Positions 17,736 to 25,379 of a stretch of DNA of 64,000 nt are shown one piece after another. The translations under genes were made by a program, and so were the position numbers. Under the pieces are notes generated by a model. That model made no database searches, was not told where the DNA came from, and was given only the letters and a program-made list of their open reading frames with translations. The stretch covers positions 1-64,000 of the forward strand of contig JBOGCF010000013.1 in NCBI GenBank assembly GCA_051656605.1, written 5' to 3'. The DNA comes from UBA12018 sp051656605. GTDB lineage: Bacteria; Bacteroidota; Bacteroidia; Bacteroidales; CAMTPD01. The stretch's first letter is position 1. Each line of letters begins with the position of its first letter.

Positions 17736-17913
17736 TTTAAACCTAGTGAAGACTGAATCGTTTGATGGGCATCGAACAATTCAGTCTTCACTAGGTTTAA
17801 ATCGTTTGATGCCGATCAAACGATTCTGTTATAATGAAAAGAGAATCGTCAGGTCGGCACCTGACGATTCAGTCTTCGTTTGTTTCGAATCGTCAGATGG
17901 CGACCTGACGATT
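17736..17913. repeat. cluster of four REP-like palindromes
   Basis: The first unit (17736-17801) has a perfect 23-bp stem plus an inner 7-bp stem. The second (17800-17825) is an 11-bp stem with loop GCCG. The third (17843-17870) is a 12-bp stem with loop CGGC. The fourth (17888-17913) is an 11-bp stem with one mismatch and loop GGCG. All share the arm AATCGTYWG, and the string ATTCAGTCTTC occurs after units one and three. None has a terminator-like T-run. They look like a REP-type family lying between convergent genes. Confidence 0.75.
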
Positions 17914-17952
17914 TGAAGTAAGTAAGGTTTATTTTTATTCGTTGCTTTGAGG

Positions 17953-18069
17953 TTACTTACAATACTTGTCGAGTAGTCTGATGATACAGTAGAATAGTAA
18001 CATAAACACGAAGATCCCAAGCATCGAGATTACCGTAACTTCAATAGCGCTGATTAAATTGGCATTCAT
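17953..18069 (-). CDS. OadG-like small membrane subunit of a sodium pump, 38 aa
   Basis: A frame of 38 codons beginning MNANLISAIEVTVISMLGIF, preceded by a good ribosome site (AAGGTGAA). One membrane helix (about 8-30) is followed by a short charged end RLLDKYCK. Single-helix proteins of this kind (OadG, gamma subunit) hold the sodium-translocating decarboxylase complex together. It starts 32 bases after the stop of the OadB-type gene on the same strand, which is what suggests the role. It is shorter than usual gamma subunits (about 80 residues), lacking their hydrophilic tail. Confidence 0.65.
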   Translation of the reverse strand: MNANLISAIEVTVISMLGIFVFMLLFYCIIRLLDKYCK

Positions 18070-18101
18070 TTCACCTTGTATTTAATTTGAAAGGATAGTT
18101 A

Positions 18102-19232
18102 TTATGAAAACAACGGAATGAGCGAAAGGATAAATCCTCCGGCAATAACCGAACCAATCTGACCGGCAACGTTCGCACTCACGGCGTGCATGAGCAGATA
18201 GTTGGTAGGATCGGCTTCCTGACCCATCTTGTGGATAACGCGAGCCGACATCGGGAAGGCCGAAATTCCGGCTGCTCCGACCATCGGATTCACTTTGAGA
18301 TGGGATGGCAAGAAGATGTTTAGCAATTTGGCAAACAATACGCCTCCGGCTGTGTCGAAGATAAAAGCGACAAGCCCCAACGATATAATCATCAACGTAG
18401 ATACGGATAGGAATTTATCGGCGGTCATTGTGCTTGCAATGGTGATACCAAGTAGCAAACTCACAATGGAGGATAGCTCGTTTTGGGCGGCCAAGGATAG
18501 TTTGTTCAACACGCCGCATTCGCGTACTAGGTTTCCAAACATCAAGAATCCGATCAAAGCTACTGACGATGGTGCCATAATACCGGCAACGATGGTTACC
18601 AGGATTGGAAACAAGATCAAGCTGGTTTTGGATATTACTTTCGGACTTCCTTCCATGCGGATTTGTCGTTCGGCTTTTGTGGTGAGTGCTTTGATTACCG
18701 GTGGCTGAATGATGGGTACCAAGGCCATGTAGGAATAGGCGGCTACCGAAATGGGACCGAGTAGATTCTCTGCAAATCGGGAGGCTACGTATATGGAGGT
18801 TGGTCCGTCAGCAGCACCGATAATTCCGATCGAGGCTGCCTCTTTGAGGTCGAAGCCCATAAGGGTGGCGGCCGACATGGTAAAGAAGATCCCAAATTGG
18901 GCGGCGGCGCCAAACAACAATAAGAATGGATTTTTAAACAACGGCGAGAAGTCGATCATGGCTCCAACTGCAATGAAAATGAGCAACGGAAATAGTTCGG
19001 TCATGATACCGAAGTTGAATAATGTAGTCAATGCGCCATCTACACCGATGGCAGATGAGAACGGAATGTTGGCGAGGATGGTTCCAAAGCCAATGGGCAA
19101 AAGAAGTGTGGGTTCGTATTGCTTACGAATGGCCAGATAGATCAATACACATCCAATAATTATCATTCCGACCTGACCGAAGGTTATCGAAAACGCGCCC
19201 TCGAATATCGAGGATAGACCAAGTGCATCCAT
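18102..19232 (-). CDS. sodium ion-translocating decarboxylase, beta subunit (OadB/MmdB family)
   Basis: 376 residues with about nine to ten membrane segments. The conserved regions AVGAMIDFSPLFKNP, GIIGAADGPTSIY and GFLMFGNLVRECGV are those of OadB/GcdB/MmdB, where the Asp in AADGPT lies on the sodium path. The family couples decarboxylation of a biotin-bound carboxyl group to sodium export across the inner membrane. No alpha (carboxyltransferase) or biotin-carrier gene is adjacent; only the small OadG-like gene follows. The substrate (oxaloacetate or methylmalonyl-CoA) cannot be told. Confidence 0.88.
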   Translation of the reverse strand: MDALGLSSIFEGAFSITFGQVGMIIIGCVLIYLAIRKQYEPTLLLPIGFGTILANIPFSSAIGVDGALTTLFNFGIMTELFPLLIFIAVGAMIDFSPLFKNPFLLLFGAAAQFGIFFTMSAATLMGFDLKEAASIGIIGAADGPTSIYVASRFAENLLGPISVAAYSYMALVPIIQPPVIKALTTKAERQIRMEGSPKVISKTSLILFPILVTIVAGIMAPSSVALIGFLMFGNLVRECGVLNKLSLAAQNELSSIVSLLLGITIASTMTADKFLSVSTLMIISLGLVAFIFDTAGGVLFAKLLNIFLPSHLKVNPMVGAAGISAFPMSARVIHKMGQEADPTNYLLMHAVSANVAGQIGSVIAGGFILSLIPLFS

Positions 19233-19343
19233 CTTACAATTGTGTTTGTTTCTTGTTGTTAATGTTTATATCATAACGAATAAATGAAAGATTCATGTAC
19301 AATTGAAACAATCGACGTTGGTTTTGGTTGCGGATAAGAATTG

Positions 19344-19376
19344 AAAAGGCCGAAACGATAATCGTCCCGGCCTTTT
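19344..19376. terminator. hairpin terminator after eno
   Basis: AAAAGGCCG and CGGCCTTTT enclose an inner ACGAT/ATCGT stem. It lies 32 bases after the eno stop and has short T-runs on both strands. Confidence 0.75.
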
Positions 19377-19408
19377 GTATGAATGTAAATTATACTATTA
19401 ACAAGTTA

Positions 19409-20698
19409 TCAACAGGTGCGTTTGATCTTTTTGTAACCGTAAACAGCTGCGTCGCCTAGTTCTTCTTCGATGCGAAGTAGTTGGTTGTACTTGGCCATAC
19501 GGTCTGAACGGCTCATTGATCCGGTCTTGATCTGACCTGCATTGGTTGCTACTGAAATGTCGGCAATAGTTGCATCTTCTGTCTCGCCCGAACGGTGAGA
19601 GGTTACTGAAGTGTAACCGTTGCGGTGTGCCATTTCAATGGCGTTTAATGTTTCGGTCAACGTACCGATTTGATTTACTTTGATCAAAATTGAGTTGGCA
19701 CAACCCATCTCGATACCTTTGCTTAGGAAGTCTACGTTTGTTACGAATAGGTCATCACCAACCAACTGGCATTTGTCGCCAATCTGTGCGGTTAGTTCTT
19801 TCCATCCGTCCCAGTCGTTTTCGCCCATACCGTCTTCGATCGAGTCGATTGGGTAGTTTGCGATCAACTGTGCAAGGTAAGCTGCTTGCTCTTTCGAGTT
19901 TAATTGTACTCCTTTTGGACCTTCAAACTTAGAATAGTCATACAATCCGTCGTGGAAGAATTCAGATGCTGCACAGTCGAGTGCTATGGTTACGTCTTTG
20001 CCTGGTTCGTAACCTGCTGCCTTGATTGCTGCAATAATGGATTCGAGTGCGTCTTCTGTTCCTTCGAGTTTTGGTGCAAATCCGCCTTCGTCACCAACCG
20101 CTGTACTTAATCCGCGATCGTGTAGTACTTTTTTCAAAGCGTGGAATACTTCAGCTCCCATACGCAATCCTTCTTTGAAGCAACATGCTCCAACCGGACG
20201 AATCATGAATTCTTGGAATGCAATAGGGGCGTCGGAGTGTGATCCGCCATTGATGATATTCATCATCGGTACCGGCAATACGTGTGCATTGGTTCCGCCG
20301 ATGTAACGATAAAGTGGAATATCCAAATAGTTGGCTGCTGCTTTTGCTACAGCTAGCGAAACACCTAGTGTGGCGTTTGCGCCTAGTTTGCTTTTGGTTT
20401 TGGTGCCGTCTAGCTCGATCAACTTCTTGTCAATCGCTACTTGATCGATCACTTCCATGCCTTGAATTGCAGGTGCAATTATAGTATTAATATTGTCTAC
20501 AGCTTTTTTTACACCTTTGCCAAGATAACGACTTTTGTCTCCGTCTCTTAATTCAAGTGCTTCGTGTTCTCCGGTAGATGCTCCAGATGGAACTGCCGCA
20601 CGACCAAAAGCACCAGATGCTGTCCACACATCAACTTCTACAGTAGGGTTACCTCTGGAATCTAAAATCTCACGTCCTAAAATCTTGATTATCTCCAT
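19409..20698 (-). CDS. eno: enolase (phosphopyruvate hydratase)
   Basis: 429 residues from the ATG at 20698, where the canonical MEIIKILGREILDSRGNPT begins; an in-frame start 63 bases upstream adds residues absent from the family and overlaps the promoter. Catalytic signatures are present: SGASTGEHEA, the Glu in QEFMIRPVGA, the Mg ligands in ALDCAASEF, SIEDGMGENDWDG and GDDLFVTN, and the signature ILIKVNQIGTLTET. The enzyme converts 2-phosphoglycerate to phosphoenolpyruvate in the cytoplasm. GpmI, which makes its substrate, is encoded at the other end of the window. Confidence 0.97.
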   Translation of the reverse strand: MEIIKILGREILDSRGNPTVEVDVWTASGAFGRAAVPSGASTGEHEALELRDGDKSRYLGKGVKKAVDNINTIIAPAIQGMEVIDQVAIDKKLIELDGTKTKSKLGANATLGVSLAVAKAAANYLDIPLYRYIGGTNAHVLPVPMMNIINGGSHSDAPIAFQEFMIRPVGACCFKEGLRMGAEVFHALKKVLHDRGLSTAVGDEGGFAPKLEGTEDALESIIAAIKAAGYEPGKDVTIALDCAASEFFHDGLYDYSKFEGPKGVQLNSKEQAAYLAQLIANYPIDSIEDGMGENDWDGWKELTAQIGDKCQLVGDDLFVTNVDFLSKGIEMGCANSILIKVNQIGTLTETLNAIEMAHRNGYTSVTSHRSGETEDATIADISVATNAGQIKTGSMSRSDRMAKYNQLLRIEEELGDAAVYGYKKIKRTC

Positions 20699-20758
20699 AA
20701 TAATTAAATTTATTAGTATCTTATAATAACAAATCAGCGTTTTGAATTGTTCCTTGCA

Positions 20759-20786
20759 CAAATCTACAAATCGACGGAAATTACAA
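20759..20786 (-). promoter_or_regulatory. probable promoter of eno
   Basis: TAGATTTG on the minus strand matches TAnnTTTG; a TTG lies 17 nt upstream, slightly closer than usual. The leader to the ATG is about 55 nt. Confidence 0.45.
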
Positions 20787-20953
20787 GCATTAATATTAAT
20801 TGATAGTTACTATCACGCCATTGAAAAGACCTATAGAAAAGATAACTATTGTAAGAACTAAGGGGATGTGAAAAGAGTCGAGTTATACAAACAATATGGT
20901 AACTGAAAAGTGAGATCGGGATCTTTGAATACAATGTTTGTAATGACTGCGAT

Positions 20954-21045
20954 TTGTTGATAAGGATGCAGTGTAAGGTTCGAGCGATGGTGAGGAATTT
21001 CAGAAACTCACAATCGGAGTTGTTGATAAGGATGCAGTGTAAGGT
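20954..21045. repeat. pair of 26-bp direct repeats
   Basis: TTGTTGATAAGGATGCAGTG plus TAAGGT occurs at 20954-20979 and again at 21020-21045, without mismatch, 66 bases apart. The flanks differ. No open frame or transposon end explains them. Confidence 0.75.
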
Positions 21046-21144
21046 CTGGAGGAAGGTTTGAGGTTTGATATATAAATAGATCTAATAGACAAACAAAAGG
21101 AATTGCAATATTGACTCAGGATATTTGAATCTGAAGTAAAGGTG

Positions 21145-21183
21145 ATAAAAAAGAAAAGGCCATCTCTAAGAGACGGCCTTTTG
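21145..21183 (-). terminator. terminator of the ribosomal superoperon
   Basis: AAAAGGCCGTCTC pairs with GAGATGGCCTTTT (one mismatch) around a short loop; on the minus strand a T-rich run (TTTTCTTTTTT) follows. It is 25 bases after the rplQ stop. Confidence 0.85.
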
Positions 21184-21207
21184 ACTTTATAAGATATGGG
21201 ATAAATC

Positions 21208-21675
21208 TTATTCTGCAGAAGCTTCTGCTGCAACTTCAGCAGCTGGAGCTGCTTCTTTTTTCTTAGAACGACGTGTTCTAGTTGCTTTCTTAGGTGCAGA
21301 AGTTTTCAACATATTTTCGTTGAAGTCAACTAGTTCGATGAAACACATTGCAGCGTTGTCACCTAGACGGTTACCAGTTTTGATGATACGAGTGTATCCA
21401 CCTGGACGGTCAGCAACTTTAACAGCAACTGTTGCGAACAATTCGTTAACAGCATATTTATCTTGCAAAGATCTGAAAACAAGACGTCTTGAATGAGTCG
21501 TGTCTTCTTTTGCTTTAGTAATGATTGGCTCTACAAATACGCGTAGTGCTTTAGCTTTTGCAGTCGTAGTGAAAATCCTCTTGTGCTTGATCAAAGAAGA
21601 GGCCATGTTAGAAAGCATAGCTGCACGGTGAGTATTAGTACGACCCAAATGGTTGAATTTCTTATTATGTCTCAT
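21208..21675 (-). CDS. rplQ: 50S ribosomal protein L17
   Basis: 155 residues. MRHNKKFNHLGRTNTHRAAM and the TKAKALRVFVEPIITKAK region identify L17 of the large subunit. It is longer than the E. coli protein (127 residues) because of a Lys/Arg then Ala/Glu-rich tail (about 120-155), usual for Bacteroidetes. It is the last gene of the superoperon, 4 bases after rpoA, and a terminator follows. Confidence 0.96.
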   Translation of the reverse strand: MRHNKKFNHLGRTNTHRAAMLSNMASSLIKHKRIFTTTAKAKALRVFVEPIITKAKEDTTHSRRLVFRSLQDKYAVNELFATVAVKVADRPGGYTRIIKTGNRLGDNAAMCFIELVDFNENMLKTSAPKKATRTRRSKKKEAAPAAEVAAEASAE

Positions 21676-21679
21676 CGCT

Positions 21680-22675
21680 TTACTCTTTATCTAATTTATA
21701 TTTCGTGATATCCATACCGAATGAAAGGTTCAAGCTCTCAAGCAACTCATCCAATTCAGTCAATGATTTCTTACCGAAGTTTCTGAACTTCAATAGATCA
21801 TTTTTATTGAATTTCACTAGCTCGCCCAAAGTTTCAACGTCAGCAGCTTTCAAACAGTTCAATGCACGTACAGACAAGTCCATATCTGCAAGTTTTGTTT
21901 TAAGCAATTGACGCATATGCAATACTTCTTCGTCAAACTCTTCATTGCTATCAGCGTCGGTATTCTCGATCGCAATTTTCTCGTCAGAAAATAGCATGAA
22001 GTGGTGAATAAGAATTTTTGCAGCCTCTTTTAGAGCTTCCTTAGGATGAATTGATCCATCGGTAGCAATCTCAAGAACTAGTTTTTCGTAGTCTGTCTTT
22101 TGCTCTACGCGATAGTTTTCAATCGTGTATTTAACGTTACGGATTGGAGTAAAGATAGAGTCGATCGCTACAGCGTGTAGATCCTCTTCAGTAGATTCTC
22201 TGTTTTCGTCTGCAGGAACGTATCCACGTCCTTTCTTAATTGTTAGTTCGATTTGGAAACTTGCGTTTGGATCAAGATGACAGATTACCAACTCAGGATT
22301 CAATACTTCAAATCCGGTTAGTTGCTTGCTGATATCTCCGGCTTTGAACACTTCCGCACCCGAAACGGTAATACTTACTTTCTCACTTTCTACATCATCA
22401 ACGGTTCTGATGAATCTTACCTGTTTTAAGCTCAGGATAATGTTAGTTACGTCTTCGATAACACCAGGAATTGTTGCAAACTCATGCTCAACTCCATCAA
22501 TCTTGATTGATGTAATCGCGAAACCTTCTAGTGATGAAAGGAGTATACGGCGTAATGCATTACCAATGGTAATACCATAGCCGGGCTCCAACGGACGAAA
22601 CTCGAACTTACCGAAGAAGTTGTCCGCCTCCAACATTAATACCTTATCGGGTTTTTGAAATGCTAATATCGCCAT
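21680..22675 (-). CDS. rpoA: RNA polymerase alpha subunit
   Basis: 331 residues. The assembly domain (about 1-230) contains FEFRPLEPGYGITIGNALRRILLSSLEG, which forms the alpha dimer contact. An acidic linker leads to the C-terminal domain (about 255-320: LSVRALNCLKAADVETLGEL, FRNFGKKSLTEL) that binds UP elements and activators. Placed between rpsD and rplQ as in most bacteria, so its output follows ribosome synthesis. Confidence 0.98.
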   Translation of the reverse strand: MAILAFQKPDKVLMLEADNFFGKFEFRPLEPGYGITIGNALRRILLSSLEGFAITSIKIDGVEHEFATIPGVIEDVTNIILSLKQVRFIRTVDDVESEKVSITVSGAEVFKAGDISKQLTGFEVLNPELVICHLDPNASFQIELTIKKGRGYVPADENRESTEEDLHAVAIDSIFTPIRNVKYTIENYRVEQKTDYEKLVLEIATDGSIHPKEALKEAAKILIHHFMLFSDEKIAIENTDADSNEEFDEEVLHMRQLLKTKLADMDLSVRALNCLKAADVETLGELVKFNKNDLLKFRNFGKKSLTELDELLESLNLSFGMDITKYKLDKE

Positions 22676-22686
22676 GGAATCAATTA

Positions 22687-23292
22687 TTATTTAGAATACA
22701 ATTCTACGATCAACTGTTCTTTAATGTTTTCTGGAATATCTGCTCTTTCTGGCAAGTGAAGGAATTTACCACCTGAAATTGCTTGATCCCATTCAATCCA
22801 AGGATACTTGCTGTGATTAAATCCAGACAAAGCGTCAGCAATTACTTCCAAAGACTTAGATCTTTCTCTAACAGCAACAATTTGTCCTGGTTTTACAGAG
22901 AAAGAAGGAATGTTTACCACTTTACCGTCAACAGTAATGTGTTTGTGAGACACCAATTGGCGCGCAGCTGCTCTTGTAGGAGCAATACCTAAACGGTAAA
23001 CTACGTTGTCCAAGCGAGCTTCAAGGAATTGAAGAAGTACCTCACCAGTAATACCTTTAGTACGAGAAGCCTTTTCGAAAAGGTTTCTAAATTGTTTTTC
23101 CAAAACACCGTATGTGTATTTCGCTTTTTGCTTCTCACGAAGTTGAATACCATACTCAGAAGTTTTTCTCTTTCTAGCGTTCCCGTGTTGTCCCGGAGGA
23201 TAGTTCTTCTTAGAAAGAACTTTATCAGCACCGAAAATAGGCTCACCAAATTTACGAGCAATTCTTGTTTTTGGTCCAGTATATCTTGCCAT
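22687..23292 (-). CDS. rpsD: 30S ribosomal protein S4
   Basis: 201 residues. MARYTGPKTRIARKFGEPIF opens the protein, and an S4 RNA-binding domain (about 93-155: RLDNVVYRLGIAPTRAAARQ, HITVDGKVVNIPS) follows. It has no Cys cluster at the N-terminus, so it is the zinc-free form. S4 starts 30S assembly and in other bacteria represses the alpha operon by binding its mRNA. The 121-base gap before it, the largest inside this part, could hold such a site. Confidence 0.97.
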   Translation of the reverse strand: MARYTGPKTRIARKFGEPIFGADKVLSKKNYPPGQHGNARKRKTSEYGIQLREKQKAKYTYGVLEKQFRNLFEKASRTKGITGEVLLQFLEARLDNVVYRLGIAPTRAAARQLVSHKHITVDGKVVNIPSFSVKPGQIVAVRERSKSLEVIADALSGFNHSKYPWIEWDQAISGGKFLHLPERADIPENIKEQLIVELYSK

Positions 23293-23413
23293 TTTTCTAT
23301 CAGTTTAATTTGTCTATCTGAACCAGGATTCGTGCAGCCGCGATTACAGAGAGGATTATATGTGCAATCAATTCACAACCCTAGTTTCAATAATCAAGTA
23401 ATTGTTGTAATAA

Positions 23414-23803
23414 TTATACTCGTCTTTTCTTAGGAGGACGACAACCGTTGTGTGGAAGTGGAGTTACGTCTACAATTTCCATTACCTCGATGCCAGCACC
23501 GTGGATAGTTCTGATTGCAGATTCACGACCGTTTCCTGGTCCTTTTACATACACCTTTACTTTTCTCAAGCCAAGGTCAAAAGCAACCTTTGCACAATCT
23601 TGAGCTGCCATTTGTGCAGCATAAGGAGTGTTCTTTTTAGAACTTCTGAATCCCATCTTACCTGCAGAAGACCAGCTAATTACTTGACCTTCGCTGTTTG
23701 CAAGAGAGATAATGATGTTATTGAAAGAAGAATGGATGTGAGCTTGACCAATAGCATCAACTTTTACATTTCTCTTCTTTGTTGCGACTGTTTTTTTTGC
23801 CAT
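23414..23803 (-). CDS. rpsK: 30S ribosomal protein S11
   Basis: 129 residues. HIHSSFNNIIISLANSEG and the end GIEVMEIVDVTPLPHNGCRP with PPKKRRV are diagnostic. S11 forms part of the platform of the small subunit, next to S18 and the 3' end of 16S rRNA. It lies 11 bases after rpsM. Length and conserved end match the family. Confidence 0.97.
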   Translation of the reverse strand: MAKKTVATKKRNVKVDAIGQAHIHSSFNNIIISLANSEGQVISWSSAGKMGFRSSKKNTPYAAQMAAQDCAKVAFDLGLRKVKVYVKGPGNGRESAIRTIHGAGIEVMEIVDVTPLPHNGCRPPKKRRV

Positions 23804-23814
23804 ATCAACTCTTA

Positions 23815-24195
23815 TTATTTAGTAGCTTTTTTCTTATTAGCAACTGTTTTCTTTTTACCCTTACGAGTACGAGCATTGTTTTTCGTGCTCTGACCTCTCA
23901 AAGGCAAACCAATACGGTGACGGATACCACGGTAACAACCGATGTCCATCAAGCGCTTAATGTTAAGCTGGATCTCTGAACGAAGATCACCCTCTACTTT
24001 AAATTCTGCACCGATGATATCACGAACTGCAGCAGCTTGATCATCTGTCCAATCTTTAACCTTAATATCGCGGTTGATACCAGCTTTCTCCAAAATAGTA
24101 TTTGCTCTACTACGGCCAATACCGTAGATATAAGTCAAAGCTATTTCGCCTCTCTTATTTTGTGGCAAGTCTACACCAACTATTCTTATAGCCAT
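23815..24195 (-). CDS. rpsM: 30S ribosomal protein S13
   Basis: 126 residues. It starts MAIRIVGVDLPQNKRGEIAL and contains YGIGRSRANTIL (helix-hairpin-helix) and the basic tail RTRKGKKKTVANKKKATK that reaches the decoding centre. S13 contacts the large subunit and P-site tRNA. Located after the very short rpmJ gene as in other bacteria. Confidence 0.97.
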   Translation of the reverse strand: MAIRIVGVDLPQNKRGEIALTYIYGIGRSRANTILEKAGINRDIKVKDWTDDQAAAVRDIIGAEFKVEGDLRSEIQLNIKRLMDIGCYRGIRHRIGLPLRGQSTKNNARTRKGKKKTVANKKKATK

Positions 24196-24229
24196 ATTAC
24201 TAACTCAAATGTTTTGCAAAAATAATAAT

Positions 24230-24346
24230 TTATCCCTGACGTTGTTTATACTTAGGATTTTTCTTGTTAATTATATACAAGCGACCCTTTCTTCTAACAA
24301 TCTTGCAATCATCGGTACGCTTCTTCAAAGATGCTCTTACTTTCAT
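24230..24346 (-). CDS. rpmJ: 50S ribosomal protein L36 (zinc-free form), 38 aa
   Basis: A 38-codon frame starting MKVRASLKKRTDDCKIVRRK and ending NPKYKQRQG, the L36 signature. The four zinc ligands of the classical form (three Cys and one His) are reduced to one Cys, with Thr, Asn and Tyr at the others, so zinc binding is lost. This is the C-minus form. Position between infA and rpsM, 13 and 34 bases away, is conserved. Confidence 0.95.
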   Translation of the reverse strand: MKVRASLKKRTDDCKIVRRKGRLYIINKKNPKYKQRQG

Positions 24347-24359
24347 ATCTAGTTGTTTT

Positions 24360-24578
24360 TTATTTATATCTAAAAGCAATTCTACCTTTCGTCAAGTCGT
24401 AAGGTGACATTTCTACTCTAACTCTATCTCCTGGAAGAATCTTAATGTAGTGCATTCTCATCTTTCCTGAGATGTGAGCTGTAATTTCGTGTCCGTTTTC
24501 CAACTCAACTCTAAACATAGCATTCGATAATGCCTCTACGATAACACCATCTTGTTCAATTGCTGCCTGTTTGGCCAT
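24360..24578 (-). CDS. infA: translation initiation factor IF-1
   Basis: 72 residues, one S1-like OB fold: MAKQAAIEQDGVIVEALSNA, FRVELENGHEITAHISGKMR and the end LTKGRIAFRYK. IF-1 binds the A site of the 30S subunit during initiation. It sits between map and rpmJ; 11 bases separate it from map. Confidence 0.97.
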   Translation of the reverse strand: MAKQAAIEQDGVIVEALSNAMFRVELENGHEITAHISGKMRMHYIKILPGDRVRVEMSPYDLTKGRIAFRYK

Positions 24579-24589
24579 ATCTATCTAAA

Positions 24590-25375
24590 TTAAATTGCGT
24601 TTGTTCCTAATACTTCTTCTAAATAATCAAATGAAGAAAGAATTTCAGCTTTACCAGGACGAATCGCAATCGTATGCTCAAAGTGAGCGGATACTTTTCG
24701 ATCTTTCGTTCGCACGGTCCAACCATCTTTCTCAAATGCGACATTCTTACTTCCCATGTTAATCATAGGCTCAATCGCAATACACATTCCATTTCGCAAT
24801 AGCGGTCCATAACCTTTCTTACCGTAATTAGGCACCTCCGGTTCTTCATGAAGATTTCTACCAATACCGTGACCTACTAGTTCTCGTACTACGGAATATC
24901 CATGCTTCTCACAATAAGTTTGAATTGCATTTCCGATATCTCCAACACGCTTCCCTTCAACCGCGGCCTCTATACCTAAGTACAAAGACTCCTTCGTAGT
25001 TTTAAGTAACTTTCTGATCGCTGGATCAACTTCTCCTACACAAAATGTATAAGCGGAATCTCCACAGAAACCATTTAAAATTACTCCACAATCAACAGAG
25101 ATTATATCTCCATCTTTTAACACTGTTGTTGCACTTGGAATTCCATGTACAACGTGTTCGTTGACTGATGCACAAATAGAGTTTGGAAAACCACCATATC
25201 CCAAAAAAGCTGGGATCGCACCATTATCACGAATAAACTGTTCTGCAATATGATCAAGTTGAAGCGTAGTTACACCCGGCTGAACGTGTTTCGCAACTTC
25301 TGCCAATGTGCGTCCAACCAATTGGTTGGCCATACGCATCAACTCGATTTCTTCATCTGTCTTTAGATATATCAT
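24590..25375 (-). CDS. map: methionine aminopeptidase, type I
   Basis: 261 residues. Metal ligands are visible in SVDCGVILNGFCGDSAYTF (two Asp), GHGIGRNLHEEP (His) and IEPMINMGS (Glu), followed by a last Glu in AHFEHTIAI. The enzyme removes the initiator Met from new proteins in the cytoplasm. Location between secY and infA, without adk, is common in Bacteroidetes. Four bases separate it from secY. Confidence 0.96.
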   Translation of the reverse strand: MIYLKTDEEIELMRMANQLVGRTLAEVAKHVQPGVTTLQLDHIAEQFIRDNGAIPAFLGYGGFPNSICASVNEHVVHGIPSATTVLKDGDIISVDCGVILNGFCGDSAYTFCVGEVDPAIRKLLKTTKESLYLGIEAAVEGKRVGDIGNAIQTYCEKHGYSVVRELVGHGIGRNLHEEPEVPNYGKKGYGPLLRNGMCIAIEPMINMGSKNVAFEKDGWTVRTKDRKVSAHFEHTIAIRPGKAEILSSFDYLEEVLGTNAI

Positions 25376-25379
25376 TATA

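Larger units (their letters stand above)
17589..17952. other. spacer between rplS and the OadG-like gene
   Basis: 364 bases between convergent genes. It holds the rplS terminator and a cluster of four palindromic repeats. No protein-coding frame is supported. Confidence 0.7.
20699..21207. other. intergenic region between rplQ and eno
   Basis: 509 bases. It contains the eno promoter, a 26-bp direct repeat and the terminator of the ribosomal superoperon. The open frames here show no recognisable protein sequence. Confidence 0.6.

Noticed and set aside
17736..17913. CRISPR array
   Set aside because: The repeats are palindromes of differing sequence without regular unique spacers, and no cas gene is present.
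21000..21233. 77-codon minus-strand frame after rplQ
   Set aside because: It overlaps the rplQ end in another frame and spans the terminator and one copy of the direct repeat.
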